A stretch of 64,000 nucleotides of DNA from Paraspadella gotoi (GCA_051294375.1 JBJCIZ010000028.1:2025053-2089052); one strand, 5' to 3'. Numbered from the stretch's first letter, positions 11,832 through 23,960 are shown. A program made the numbers and translations. Notes: generated by a model not told the origin, from the letters alone.

Positions 11832-14800
11832 AAGAGAGAGAAGAACAAGAGAGAGTGCAGAAGAATCTTATCTTTGAGCCCGCGAGACTACGTTCCAAGC
11901 TTCGTCAATCCAACAAAAAAGTGTATCGACAAGAGTTCACAGAAACACATTTTATTTGAAAAACACACAAAACACACAAAACACGGTAGCAGAAACTCGT
12001 AGAAACGAAGTTCGAACGGACGATTTAAAAGTTCATGATTCGATCCAGAAAATCGAATGAAATTAATCGAGAAATTAAGGACGCGTTCATGTGAAACTGG
12101 AGATAAAGATATATCTTATGCTCTCTCTCTCTTCTCTCTATATATATATATAGAGAGAGAGAGAGAGAAAAGCCGAAACGTTCTTTTATTCAAGAGAAGA
12201 CAGAGAGAGAGAGAGAGGAGGAGAGAGAGAGAACAAGAAGAAAGAAAAAGAAGAGGAAAGAGGGAAGAGAGAGAAAGAGAGAGAGAGAAGAGAGAGAACA
12301 AGAGAAAAAAAGAGAGAAAGAGAAGAGAGAGCACGAGAAGAAGAACAGTGAAAAATGAAGCTGATAGAGAGAGAGAGAGAGAGAGAGCGAAAGAGAGATA
12401 GGGCTCATATCAATAAATTTATTACAATATGATTACTGGTATTGCTGCAGCTATTAACTCTGTTCATGCGTTAAAAATTTTGTAGTAATATTTTACATAC
12501 TACGTTGGTTACTATAGGAATAACTTTTTGTCTCCGATTTTTTTTATTTGAGAAATTCCATAAATACGAACTTCTCAAATCATACCACATGCCAAAACAA
12601 TTTTGAATTGATCATTGTAAAACTTTTGCAGAATGCAAATATTTAAGTAATTGAATTCTAATCATTCGGCGTGGAACACTGACTCAATGGTTTTCGTTTG
12701 CTTCCCATACTATGGTTTTAGCAAACTTAACGACAATCCATAAGATTGAAATATCCTTAACGTTCCTTCTGCTTAAATAATAGAAACAATTTTGTCAAAC
12801 ATTTAGCGTGTGGGAGGATCATTTGGCGGGGGATTAAGATTCAAGCTCAGAACCTGTACCCAGTGTACATCTGATGATTCATTACGAGCAGAACAACGTG
12901 TTATCGAAGTATGGATTGTTTTCAGTGACAAGTGAAGCATTTCTATGATCAACGTGACGATGGAACTTATTCAAGTTATGAAATAGGTTTAAAAAAGTTT
13001 AATTGTACATTATCAATCGGTCAATTTTGCTCCAAATAGCGCCTAACACATCGAGTTATGTCAGGGGTGGGACCTTTAATCGAGACAAAACATAACGTTC
13101 TGTCTGTCTAAAGATTGGATACAAATAAAAACATGTTTGAGCAAACAATGTCGGATCTGCCCACGATCATTATCGTAATTAAATTAATTATAATTAATAT
13201 AATTAACGATTAATTAATTCAAGTTAATTAATTAATTAATAGTCATTCTTTAATTAACTTGATCCAAATTTTGTTTTCATTGGATTAATTGACTGATTTT
13301 AATAATTGATTAATTAATTGACTAATTATTATATTTGACTAATTGATTAAGTTAACTGATTACTTATTTATCTAATTTATACTCTTGAATTTACATTTAA
13401 TATAAACAGAAATTAAGAAGCATAATCATTAGTGAAAACAGGTTTTTTGTTTTTTTTCATTAAACTCATTTACTCAAAAAACGATTCATCGAAACTGTGA
13501 TTTCACACTTAATCAACATCTTCCACCGACATACAAATTTCAGGTCAATTGCCCATCTCACTCATGAGTAATTGGTGTTAAATATAAGATAGTATTTTTT
13601 GGTTTTTATCCATTTACAACCTCATCTGTTCACTTCTTGTGTAACGCATTCTTATCGACACTTCATTGATCTCGCTTCTTATAACGTTCACTACGCGGAG
13701 CCTCCTGATTACACAGACGGAGGAGAGACACATCACGAAGAGAGGTGATCAATGGTCGCAAATGCGCAGAATAAACGACATGGAAGGAAAGAGCACGAAA
13801 ACGATGAAACGTGTGTTATTTGTAGGTTAGTAAGGAGAGAGAAGGCGTATGGAATAGTATTGTCGAAAAACATTTGAGGTCGTTTTATGTATTGGTATTA
13901 GGAGCAGATAAAGCATACATTGTTAAGATGAAGATGTTTACAGTGGTCGATGTTCTGAGAAATAGGTGATAGTGGGGTAATGGTGTCTTGATGCTATATT
14001 TTTCAATTACACTTCGCTGATGTTTATCGATTGATATATCACTGGTCTGTCCTGAAGTTCTAACAACTATTGTAGAATTTTCTTCAGGTAGAATTTTATG
14101 GAAGCATTAATATGGAATTTACAGGGATGGACTTCAACGAATATGTCATTGATCTACATTGAAAAATAACTGTATAAGTATTTCTTACCATCTTTGATGC
14201 TTTTGGAGGGGATTGCATTTCAGAAAAATTACATACATGATTATATTTATCTGATATGTATAGTATATGTTACGCAAATTTTCATTATAGATTAGCAGTA
14301 TGTATGATAAGTGAGAGGATAAATTAAATTCCATAAGTCGAGGGCGATCTTTACCAACATCCGGTCTACCTTATCGGCCTAATTACGCCACTTCCTCTCT
14401 TTAGGCTCATTTACTTCGAGCCGTTCTAAATATACGTCACGCACGAGTTCACTTTGACCTCTAACAAAAGCTACGTTTTTAAGCAACTGGACATTAGAAA
14501 GAAAGAGGATTAACTAGGAAACACGAGTATAGGGAAGCGCCGGAGACGAGGCCGATAAAGGATCAATGTGCTGGTCCGAGTTAAAAAGCAGGATGATAAA
14601 ACATGTGGAATATTAGGAAGACGCTAGAACTACAGCTTTCGTAATTGTATCAAGTAATTCTTATTTTCATCGTTCTCTACATTTATTTCTTCTTCACAAT
14701 GGCATCTTCTAACCACTTTAATATTACTGATTGTCGTCTTATCTACATTTGGTGATATACCCAGACTAAAAGATAAAGTACTTCTGAAACACTACATTAT

Positions 14801-16293
14801 TACAACTGATTGATTGATTTATGATTGATTGATCCTATGGAGTGATTCTGATCGATTATTTTTATTTTATTCATTCGTAAATTGGGGCGGTTTTAATTAG
14901 CGATAAAAAATCGCCGCTCAGTTTCAGGCCTACTTGTTCCGATCAGTTTATATTCTTTTTTTGGCGCATTTTTCTTCAAGTAGTTTTCAACTTCAAAATT
15001 AAACTCGATTTTTCGCAATTTCTATGTTCTCTTCTCAGTCGCAGCGGATCCACATTTCGTCCACATTTCGTCTCGTCACCTGGATTACCTCATCAAAGTC
15101 AAGTTTTATTCTTTTCTTATTAGGCGTTTATCAAGATTTCCCTTTTGCCTTATTTTTGCAAAATTTGAAATACAATACTAACCTCAATCAATTTTTTATC
15201 CCGTTTTTGAAAACATCTTATATTTAGCTTCAAGTTTAAGTAATTTTCTTTAAATATTAACTTACGGTATTGGTGAAACGACCGTCTCGCCAGCGGCGTT
15301 TTTATTTAACCGGCCGTTTAAAGAGGAAAGGTCAATATTCAGCATAGACAATGCGTAATCTTTGATGTATTAGTAAGCTAATACATATCGAGAAATACAT
15401 TATAGTCATTCATAATCAAAAAAAATAAGTTTAATTTATATGTTAAACATTCTGTTTTCATCATCTTTCTTTTAACATCGGTAAATAACAAATTGTTAGG
15501 AGGCTTAAATGCGGTAAGGCACATTTTTCTTATAAGAATTTGTTCTCTTCAATCTGTTTGTTAAAAATCGTGGGTAACAAGTTAAACACACAGGTAAGGC
15601 AAAATTTAGAAGGGTGGGAATTTAAACCAATTATCTTGTTACTGTACTACATTGCCGAGGAAGACGACCTCTGATGGTTGTGCCAGTCATAAAAAGCAAC
15701 GGCAAGACTGGCTTCAGTACACCATAGAGGGTACACATAGCGAAATTTGAGCTTACTAGGAGTCTCTCTGAATTTGAAGAGTTGCAGCCTAAACGACTGC
15801 TATTACATATTGATTTAAAAATTTTGATACTATCTTAAACATTGTAAAAATGTAATAGAAGAGACATTTGTAATGCGTTCCAGTTATGAAAAATTAGGGT
15901 TTAAAGTTTTAAAAATGTTTCATTTTTCAATGATAAACAAGTTGAAATTTAAAAATGTCTCTCTATTCATTTTTCGATTCACTAATAAAAAAAGTTCATA
16001 AAAAATACTCAGATGGATTTGGCCTCTTTTCGTTTTGTGCGCACTCTTCAGATAGGTTTCTTTTTTTTATATTATAATAAAAGCCCGATATTAAATGGCG
16101 TGATGCATCATTTTAAAGTGGAATAACATTTTTTCGGAATCGGCAGGAGGTCAGCTTTCTGATTTGTACTCCATTTTGGCCTATTTTGGAAGTTGAGTTG
16201 AATGACCTTTTCTTAAGAAAAAGTTTTTCAGAAAATTTTGCTAGCTCTATTTTTTTAAAAGCGATTACGCAAAATTTTTCTTTCGGATTTTTC

Positions 16294-16318
16294 NNNNNNN
16301 NNNNNNNNNNNNNNNNNN
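16294..16318. other. 25-N scaffold gap
   Basis: Fixed-length gap between block copy 2 and a contig that starts inside an AAATC array. Confidence 0.9.
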
Positions 16319-17486
16319 AAATTGAAATTCAAATGAAATCAAATTGAAATCAATCAAATTCAGAATTCAATCAAATTCGAAATTCAAATTCAAACCTCAA
16401 ATGAAATTCAAATCAAATTCAAATCAAATAAATCAAATTACAAATCAAATCAAATCACATCAATCCAAATCAAATCAAATGAATCAAATCTAAAAATTTC
16501 AAACAAATCAAATCAAAGGAAATCAATCAAATTTCAAATCAACTCTCAAATGCAAATCACATCAAATCAATCCAAACCCATCAAAAACCAAATCAAATTT
16601 CAGATATCAAATCAACGAGTCAATCAAAATGAAATTCAAATCAAATCAATCAAATTCAAATTCAAATCAAATACAAATCAAATCATCAAATCAAATCAAA
16701 TCAATATCAAATCAAATCAATCCAAACTTCAATCACAATCAAATCAAATCAATCAATCAAATCAATCAAATCAATCAAATCAAATCAAATCAGATCAACT
16801 TCAAATTCAAATCAAATCAATCAGAATCAAATCAAATCAAATCAAATCAAATCAATATCAATCAACATCAAAATCACAAATCAAATCAAATCAAATCAAA
16901 TCAAATCAAATTCAATATGAAATCAAATGAAATCAAATGAAATCAAATGAATCAAATGAATCAAATCAAATTGAACATCAAATGAAATCAAATGAATCAT
17001 AATCAAATCAACTCAATTCAATAATCAAATTGAATCAAATCAAATCAATCAAAATCAAATCAAATCAAATCAAATTCCAAATTCAAATCAATTCCAAATC
17101 CGAAATCAATAAATGAAATCAAATCCAATCAAAACAAAATCAAATCTCAAGGAAATCAAATCAAAACATTCAACTCAAATCAAATCAAATCAAATCAAAT
17201 CAATCAAATCAGACCAAATTCAAACGCGAAATCAAATCAAATCAAATCAACGAAATCAGAATCAAATTCGAAATCAAATCAAATCAATTCGATCATCAAA
17301 TTCAAATTCAAATCAATTCAAAATCCAAATCAAAATCAATCAAATCAAATCAATCAAATCAAATCAAAATCAAGATCAATCAAATTCAAATCAAATCATC
17401 AAATCAAATCAAATTCAATCAAATCCAATCAAATCAAAACCAAAATCAAATCAAAATGCAAATCAAATCAAATCAAATCATATGAA
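16319..17486. repeat. AAATC pentamer array
   Basis: About 1.17 kb of (aaatc)n with scattered variants such as caaattc and gaaatc. Plus-strand open frames through it (SNQIKSNQ-type peptides) are a by-product of a repeat without stop codons in those frames. It lies directly next to exon A copy 3, where copies 1 and 2 have less than 200 bases of related repeat. Confidence 0.95.
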
Positions 17487-17492
17487 ACTCAC

Positions 17493-17633
17493 CCATCCAC
17501 CGCCTCTTCCGCTTCTCCGCCTCCCCACGCCCGCAGCCGCCGCTCTTCTTCGGCCTTGGCCTCTTCGCCATCGCCGCTCCGCCGCCGCCGACGCCGCAGA
17601 GCCGCCTCGACTCGATTCTCTTCCCTTCCTCGT
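17493..17633 (-). CDS. NOSTRIN: NOSTRIN-like gene, exon A, copy 3 (diverged)
   Basis: Third copy of the charged F-BAR exon, with many one-base differences from copies 1 and 2. Its donor context GATGG|GTGAGT puts the exon end in the phase that exon B requires. The acceptor side is damaged (gacttcatg instead of gactcag), and internal indels mean no single frame is open throughout. Flanking DNA from 17487 to about 19110 follows copies 1 and 2 and then diverges. Confidence 0.5.
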
Positions 17634-18596
17634 CATGAAGTCTCGATCAGGGATTTGGTCGGGCGGAATGACTTTCGTCTCCGATCCAGTGGGCGGGACG
17701 AGTTGTGTGATCGAGGATTCGGACTGTGCGGGTTTGGGGGTGTGTGTCGGGGGTGTTTATGTGTGGGGAAGGAACTTGTGTGTGAGGGAAAAGGAAAAGG
17801 TGGAAAGGAGGGGAAAAGACACAAAAGAGATAGGAGAGAGAGGGAGGAGGTTGAGAGAGAGAGATCAAGAGAAGGAGAGAGTGAATACAGAGAGAGAGAG
17901 AGACGAGAGAAGAGAGAGAGGAACAGAGGAGAAGAACAAGAGAGAGTGCAGAAGAATCTTATCTTTGAGCCCGCGGAGACTACGTTCCAAGCATTCGTCA
18001 TCCAAAAAATGTATCGGACAAGAGTTCACAGAAAACATTTTGATTTGACAAAACACAACAAAACACACAAAACACGGTGTACAGAAACTCGTAGAAACGA
18101 AGTTTCGAACGGACGATTTAAAGTTCATGATTCGATCCAGAAAATGAATGAAAATTAATCGAGAAATTAAGGACGCGTTCATGTGACCGAGATAAAGATA
18201 TAAGGACGAGGTGAAACGTTCTTTCATAGAGAGAGAGAGAGAGAACAAGAGAAAGAAAGAGAGAGAGAGAGAGAGATAGGGCTCATATTCATATTCATTA
18301 CAAATGATTCTGTATTCTGCAGTATTAACTTGTTCATGCTGTAAAAATTTGTAGTAATAATTTTTACATTACTACTATGGTACTTAGAATAACTTTTTGT
18401 CTCCGATTTTTTTATTTGAGAAATCCATAAATAGAACTTTCATAATACCACCACTCAAAACCAATTTGATTGATTATTGTAACTTTTGCTGGAATGCAAA
18501 TATTTAAGTAATTGAATTCTAATCATTTCGGAACAAACGTGACTCCTGGTTTTCGTTTGCTTCCCATACCTAATGGTTTTAGCAAAACTAAATACT

Positions 18597-18795
18597 ATGG
18601 TGGACGAAAATCCACCAACCATTCATCAGCGGCCATTGGTGCCGAAGGCAAGTCATTCGCCTCCCACCCAAAGGTCCCAGGTTCTAGCCCGGTAGTCGCC
18701 TTGCAGTTAAGAGGGACGGGGCGCTTAACCCGCCTGTAACTCGGTGTTACAGCCTGATCCGAAACTCAGGGACTGCTTATATTGAACTGTCTCTT
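18597..18795 (+). mobile_element. SINE-like repeat, family S1, copy 1 (insertion relative to block copies)
   Basis: Starts ATGGTGGAC, with a 5' hairpin (GGTGGA...TCCACC), and contains GGTTCTAGCCC, a good match to the RNA polymerase III B box (GGTTCRANYCC), inside a perfect 5-bp T-arm-like stem (CCGGG...CCCGG in other copies). It ends CTGTCTCTT. The flanks carry a short repeat (aatac) on both sides. The same site in the block copies near 7160 and 12727 is empty. Confidence 0.85.
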
Positions 18796-19607
18796 CAATA
18801 CAATCCATAAGATTGAAAAATCCTTAAAGATTATTCTGCTATAAAAAATAAAACTATTTTGTCAAACAATTTTGCGTGTGGGAGGATCAATTAGGAGGGG
18901 GGGGGTAAGATTCAAGTCATTCAAGATTCAAAATTCATTACCTAGCTGCCAAGTGTCAATCGAAGTATGACATTGTTTTCAGTGACAAGTGATAGCTTTA
19001 CCTTATGATCACGTGACGATGGAACTTTATTCAAGTATGAAATAAGGTTATAAAAAGTTTAATTGTACATTATCAATCAGTCAAAGTTTGATCAAAATAG
19101 CCTTTAAACACCTGTTTAAACATTGACCAACAAACATTAAAGCTAAAAAAGGACCTTGATGTCTCAAAGAGTTGCTCAGCAAGTAATCGCGGCCCAAATT
19201 TAAATTCATATATCGGAAGATTCGTCAGGGGTCTGTCTTCGTTCATGCGGGTAATTATGACCCGGAGCCTTATGTGGCCCGCCATTCCCAAAAAAAAAAA
19301 AAAAAAACCTGATTCATTAGTTTGAGAATATCGCGATACAATTTTTGCTTAGCCTCCACTTATTTCCTGTTTCTCTGCGTTTCTCTCTCTTCTCGATTAC
19401 TTTCTTCGTCAACTTCGGCTCGACTATGTGCCGCCGTCCTCGTGGGTGGACCCAGTTCGGCACCTCCACAGCCGACGCAGGCCGCCAATCCTTAACAATT
19501 CCCCTAAACCATTCTCGCTTACACGGGCGCCATTTTGATCGACGGACCCTCATGTACAAATCCCTCTTCACGGCGCTTCTGCCGGATGAGACAAGGAGAT
19601 TGGAACG

Positions 19608-20644
19608 ATGGTCAACTGTGGAAATCGTTGTGCGAAGAAAAACTACGACGCCATCGAAACTTTTAAATTCTTCCGTATATTAAAAAGTCAAGGAAAGACT
19701 GAACTCATTGGCCCCAAATCGATCCCCATCTTTGAAAACGGTGACGTGTCTTTCTTCGCTCATGTCATTGACAAAAAAGTAAAGCGAAGTCACGTGAGAA
19801 GCGCCAGTGATTTACTGAGGGACAAACGAAACGCCATTTCTCACGACGATGGATCTGGGATCGATGACGAGGAATGTTACGAACTCTTCGAAAGCCTCAA
19901 GAATGACGTCGTGAAGAAAATGTTCAAAGATTTTTCACGACTGAAGATCCAATGGCTCAATCACATGGATCAAGTCAGGATGGGACAGTTGGACACAGGA
20001 CGCTTGGAGAAGGTGGAACAAAAGTACAAGAAGCTCAGAGAGAAAGTTGCCAAGGCTCAGTTTGATGCGAGGGAACTGAGGAAGATGTTGGAAAGATCTC
20101 AAATTCAAGCTGACAAGATCATTTATGGTTTGGATGAAGATTCTAGCGATGATGATGATGATGATGATGATGATAATCAATCGCCACCTTCAACATCTCT
20201 TCAGCATGAGATGAGTGTAGAGCCTCAATGTGTTAAACAACCAGAGCTCACTCAGCAGTCTCTGCATCCTATGCAGCCACAGCCTCTGCCTCTGTTGCAG
20301 CCACAGCCAGATCCACAGCCTCTGCCTCAATCTCCTAAAGAGCCACAGCTTACTCTACGACCACTGCCCCCACCACAGCCGCCTCTACAACCTCCGTTGC
20401 AGCCACAGCAAGACCCACAGCCTCTGCCCCAACCTCCTACACGTTCCCATCTATCCCTACAGCCTCAGCAACCACTCCAGTCCCGACCATCTCTACTGAC
20501 TGATCCTCCACAGCTTCAGCAATCTGATTCATTGGAACTTCCGCCTCCTTGGACATCACCATCAATTGCTGATCAAACTCCAGAGCAGAATCAAGATCAA
20601 ATTCAAGAACAAGATCAAGAGTCAACGCATTCACTTCCATCTGG
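19608..20644 (+). CDS. Unrecognised coiled-coil, Asp-run and Pro/Gln-rich protein, first coding exon
   Basis: A clean plus-strand frame begins at ATG 19608 (context AACGATGG, a good Kozak match) and ends at a donor, CATCTG|gtaagg, at 20644, coding about 345 residues in phase 1. Residues 1-60 contain NCGNRCAKKN and FKFFRILKSQGK. Residues 90-185 are predicted helical and charged (KIQWLNHMDQVRMGQLD; VEQKYKKLREKVAKAQFD). A run of nine Asp follows, and then a long tail of PQPLPQ repeats. I do not recognise the family. The N-terminal Cys pattern is not a THAP finger, because the later C-C and W-H positions are missing. Frames and composition differ from those of the surrounding intron. Downstream exons were not found. 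The gene lies opposite in strand to the NOSTRIN-like exons on either side, so it may be nested in an intron, if the scaffold order is right. Confidence 0.7.
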
Positions 20645-20899
20645 TAAGGAGCTGATTCATCAATTTCCTAGTTATTGTTTTTTTTTGAGCAGAGGGAAGG
20701 AGACAAGCTGTTTTCAGCCAGGACTTTAGTATTTCTCAAGGAAGCCGCAGACACCTTTCCTCAAATTGAGAATTTTTCAAGAAAGAGGGAACAACTTTTT
20801 CCCAGATTGCAGCATTTTTTCAAAAAAGGTGTAAGGTGAAGTGTCAGGCGTTAGCGTTAGGGGAATAAAGGGCTTAGAGTTAAGCATAGGTTAGGATGT

Positions 20900-22950
20900 G
20901 GATATTGCCTTTACAAATGTATTGCCGTGTGGCAAATTTATTCCTGTGCAAATTGTATTTCTGTTGAATTGCCATTCCAGTGCCAGAGAATTCAGGTCCT
21001 GTGGCAAATTCATTCCATGTGCAAATTCAATCCTTTGCGAAATCATTCTTGGGTGCAAATTCAATCCTGTGCAATTCAATCATGAAGCAAATTCTTCTTT
21101 GAGGCTAATTCGATCCCTGAAGAAATTCGGATTCCCTGTGCAGAATTTGATTCGCGTGGTGCAAATTCATTCCTGTGGCAATTTCATTCCTGCTGACGAA
21201 AGTTCAAGTCGCTGTGCAAATTCTTTGCTGTTACAAATCTATCCTGTTGCAAAGTGTCATTCCTGTGCAACATTCATTCGCTGTGGCAGAATATTTTGTT
21301 CATATGTATATTCAATTCCGTGTTGCGCAATTCATTTCTGTCTGCAAATTCATTCCTGTTGCAAAGTTCATTCCTGTTGCAAAGATTCATTCCTGCTGCA
21401 AAGATCCAAACCCTGTGCAAATTCATTCCTGTGCAAATTCATTCCTGTGCAAATTTATTCGCTTCTGGCAAATTCATTCCTGTGAAAATTCATTCCTGTG
21501 CAAATTTATTCCTGCTGCAAAATTCATTCCTGTGCAAATCCAACCCTGTGCAATTTCATTTCCTGTGCAAATTCATTCCTGTGCAAATTATTCCTGGCAA
21601 TTCATTCCTGCTGCAAATTCCATTGCCTGTGCAAATTCCAACCCTGGTATGCAATTCATTCCTGTGCAAATTCATTCTGGTGGCAAAATTTATTTCCTGT
21701 GCAATTCATTCTTGTGCAAATTCATTCCTGTTGCAAATGTCATTTCCTGTTGCAAATCGTAATTCCTGTGGCAAATTTCATGTCCTGTCCAAATTCATTC
21801 TGTGCAAATTTCATTCCTGTGCAAATTCATTCCTGTGCCAAATTAATTCCTGTTTTGCAAATGTCATGCTCTGTGCAAATTCAATTCTGGTGCAAATTTA
21901 ATCCTGTGCAATTTCATTTCTGCCTACAAATTTAATCCTGTTGCAAATTCACTCCTGTGCAAATTCAATCCTGTGCAAATTCATTCCTGTGCAAATTTGT
22001 TCATGTGCATATCATCCTATGCAATTTTTCCTGTGCCAAATTTATTCCTGTGCATATATCATTCCTGTGCAAATTCATTCCGTGAGCAATTCAATCCTGC
22101 TGCAAATTCTTTCTGTTAAAAATGTATCCCTTTGCAAATTAATTCCTGTGAAAAAACTTGTTCTTTTAAAAAATGTATTCCTTGTGCGCAAGGGTCTATC
22201 CCTGTGCAAAATTCATTTCCTGTGCAAATTTTTTTCATTGTGTATAATTCAATCCTGTGCCCAATTCATTCCTGTTGCAAATTTATTCCTGTGCAAATTC
22301 ATTCCTGTGCAAAATTCATTCCTGTGCAAAAATTCGATGCCTGATGCAAATTTCAACCCTGGTGCAAAATTCGGATTCCTGGTGCAAATTCAATCCTTGG
22401 TGCAGATTTATTTCCCGTGGCAATTCATTCATGTGCAAGTTCTATTCCTGCTGCAATATTGATTTCCTGTCTGCAAATTCATTCCTGTGCAAATCATTTC
22501 CTGTGCAAAAATTTTCAAACCCTGTGCAAATTCATTCCTGTGTATGATTTATCCTGTGGCAAATTCATTCCTGTGCAAATTCATTCCTGTGCAAATTCAT
22601 TCCTGTGAAATCATTCCTGTGCAGAATTCATTCTTGTGCAAATTAGTCCTGTGCAAAATTTTACTTCCTTGTGCAAACATTCATTTTTGTACAAATTTAG
22701 ATCCTGTGCAAATCCATTCGCTGTGCAAATTCATTCTGTGCAAATTATTCCAGTGCAAAATTTATTCCTGTGCTAAATTTATTCTTGAAAATCTATTCCT
22801 ATGCAAATTCATTCATGTGCAAACTTATTCTGTTCATATTTCAATCCTGTATGAAATTCATTATTTGTGCAAGTTCAATTTCTGGTGCAAATTCGTTTCC
22901 TGTGCAAATCTTCCTTTTCAAATGGTATTTCTGCGCAAATTTTATAACTA
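20900..22950. repeat. 16-bp minisatellite, about 2 kb
   Basis: Imperfect tandem copies of ATTCATTCCTGTGCAA. Because 16 is not a multiple of 3 and the unit has no stop codon, all three plus frames read the same cyclic 16-residue peptide (IHSCANSFLCKFIPVQ). That explains the overlapping open frames. It starts about 250 bases after the donor of the 19.6-kb gene, so it is probably intronic. Confidence 0.95.
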
Positions 22951-22980
22951 AGTATAGGTTATTTTTGTTAGTTGAAAATT

Positions 22981-23240
22981 AAGTAGGAGGTTAGCGGTTA
23001 AGAGTGGAGGTTAGGATCATGTTCGGTAATTAAGGTTACAAATTATGTAGGCTTAGGGTTAAAGGTTAGGAACTTAGGGTTTAAGGTTAGGGTCCAGGAT
23101 TTAACATTAAGGGATAAGAGGCTTAGGGTTAAGGTCCCAGAATTTAGGTAAGAATTATATTAGGGCTATAGGATTAGTGTTATGGATCTTAGGTTATAAG
23201 TTTAAAGAATATGTTAAGGTTAAATATTTTGAAAAATTGC
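22981..23240. repeat. Degenerate GGTTAGG/TTAGGG-type repeat
   Basis: Many scattered copies of ttagggttaagg, gttaggaac and cttagggtttaaggttaggg. Shorter traces lie on the other side of the minisatellite (20835-20895). This is a telomere-like or GTTAGG simple repeat, decayed. Confidence 0.7.
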
Positions 23241-23289
23241 AGAATTTGTAAAATTAAATTAAATCAACTGAAAACAACTGAATACTCTA

Positions 23290-23960
23290 CTAACCAACAA
23301 GTTATAAAGTAGTTATTTAGTGTGGATCTTGGTAACGAAGCCTTTTTTGAGTTTTGAAGGTACTTTGGTTCTATACCCTGTAGCGATATTTTTTTATAGC
23401 CTGTAGGCTAAACTTTCGATTTCCGCGGGTAGTATTTTTTTTTAAATTTAGAGCAAGAAATACAAAAAATAAATAAATAAATAAAGTAAATGGGGATGAT
23501 ATTATTAAGAAGTCGGTTATACACGAAATAAAAATAAATTTAAAAACCAGAAAGTAGAATCATAAATTTCTTGGATAGTTTTTAAACTCAAGCGTAATTC
23601 GGAGTAAAGCCTTAGTGGATTTGTGGTTGATAGAGGTTTAAAATTTATTTAAGGTTAAATATTAGGTTTGAAGAGGCATATGTTATAACTAGTAAACTTG
23701 GGTAACGAGCGATTCTTTTTATCCTGAAGTTTTAGCTGGTTCAATTCCTGTCATATAATTTTTTTAAATTTAGAGAAAAAGTAGAATTGATGGATGGATT
23801 ATTAAGGAAGAGCGGCTACATAGATAATTAGTAGATAATCAATTGTTATACATGCAATTAAAATTTAATTAAAAATAAAAAATAAGAAAATTTCTTAGAT
23901 AAATTCCAAGTCGTATTGCGCGAGTAAAAGTCGTATTTATTCTTAATGAAAACATTGTAG
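23290..23960. repeat. Diverged tandem pair, about 390-bp spacing
   Basis: Two similar AT-rich stretches. One runs from about 23370 (a ccctgtagcgat-like start, tttttttaaatttagagcaagaaat, ttattaagaagtcggtta, aaatttcttggatag). The other starts near 23735 (tttttttaaatttagagaaaaagt, ttattaaggaagagcggcta, aaatttcttagataa). There is no coding potential. An old segmental or repeat-derived duplication. Confidence 0.5.

Larger units (their letters stand above)
10755..16293. repeat. 5.5-kb duplicated block, copy 2
   Basis: A whole contig between two 25-N gaps. It is contained in copy 1 (5152-10729) almost base for base, and both copies end with the same sequence (ttctttcggatttttc). This suggests a redundant contig (haplotig or unmerged duplicate) rather than a fresh tandem duplication, though the sequence alone cannot settle it. 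Confidence 0.9.
17487..19110. repeat. Third, partial copy of the exon A block
   Basis: Matches 5831-7490 and 11397-13056 through exon A, the GA-rich tract, the acacaaaacacac stretch and the ggcgggggatt/gaggggggg region, but with frequent indels and a 199-base SINE insertion at 18597-18795. Similarity stops near 19110, where the contig enters unrelated sequence leading to the 19.6-kb gene. Confidence 0.85.

Noticed and set aside
16550-17500. SNQIKSNQ-type open frames
   Set aside because: Translation of the AAATC array.
18640-18700. A tRNA gene in the B-box-containing region
   Set aside because: The T-arm-like stem is good, but the anticodon arm has a 9-base loop and no convincing acceptor stem. 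The unit recurs as a SINE body.
19608-19700. THAP-type zinc finger at the start of the 19.6-kb gene
   Set aside because: Only an initial MVNC and one nearby Cys fit. The required later Trp, Cys and His positions are missing.
20898-22951. Overlapping long plus-strand open frames rich in Cys (QIHSCANSFLCKFIPV-type)
   Set aside because: By-product of a 16-bp tandem repeat without stop codons. All three frames give the same peptide and there is no start, domain or splice context.
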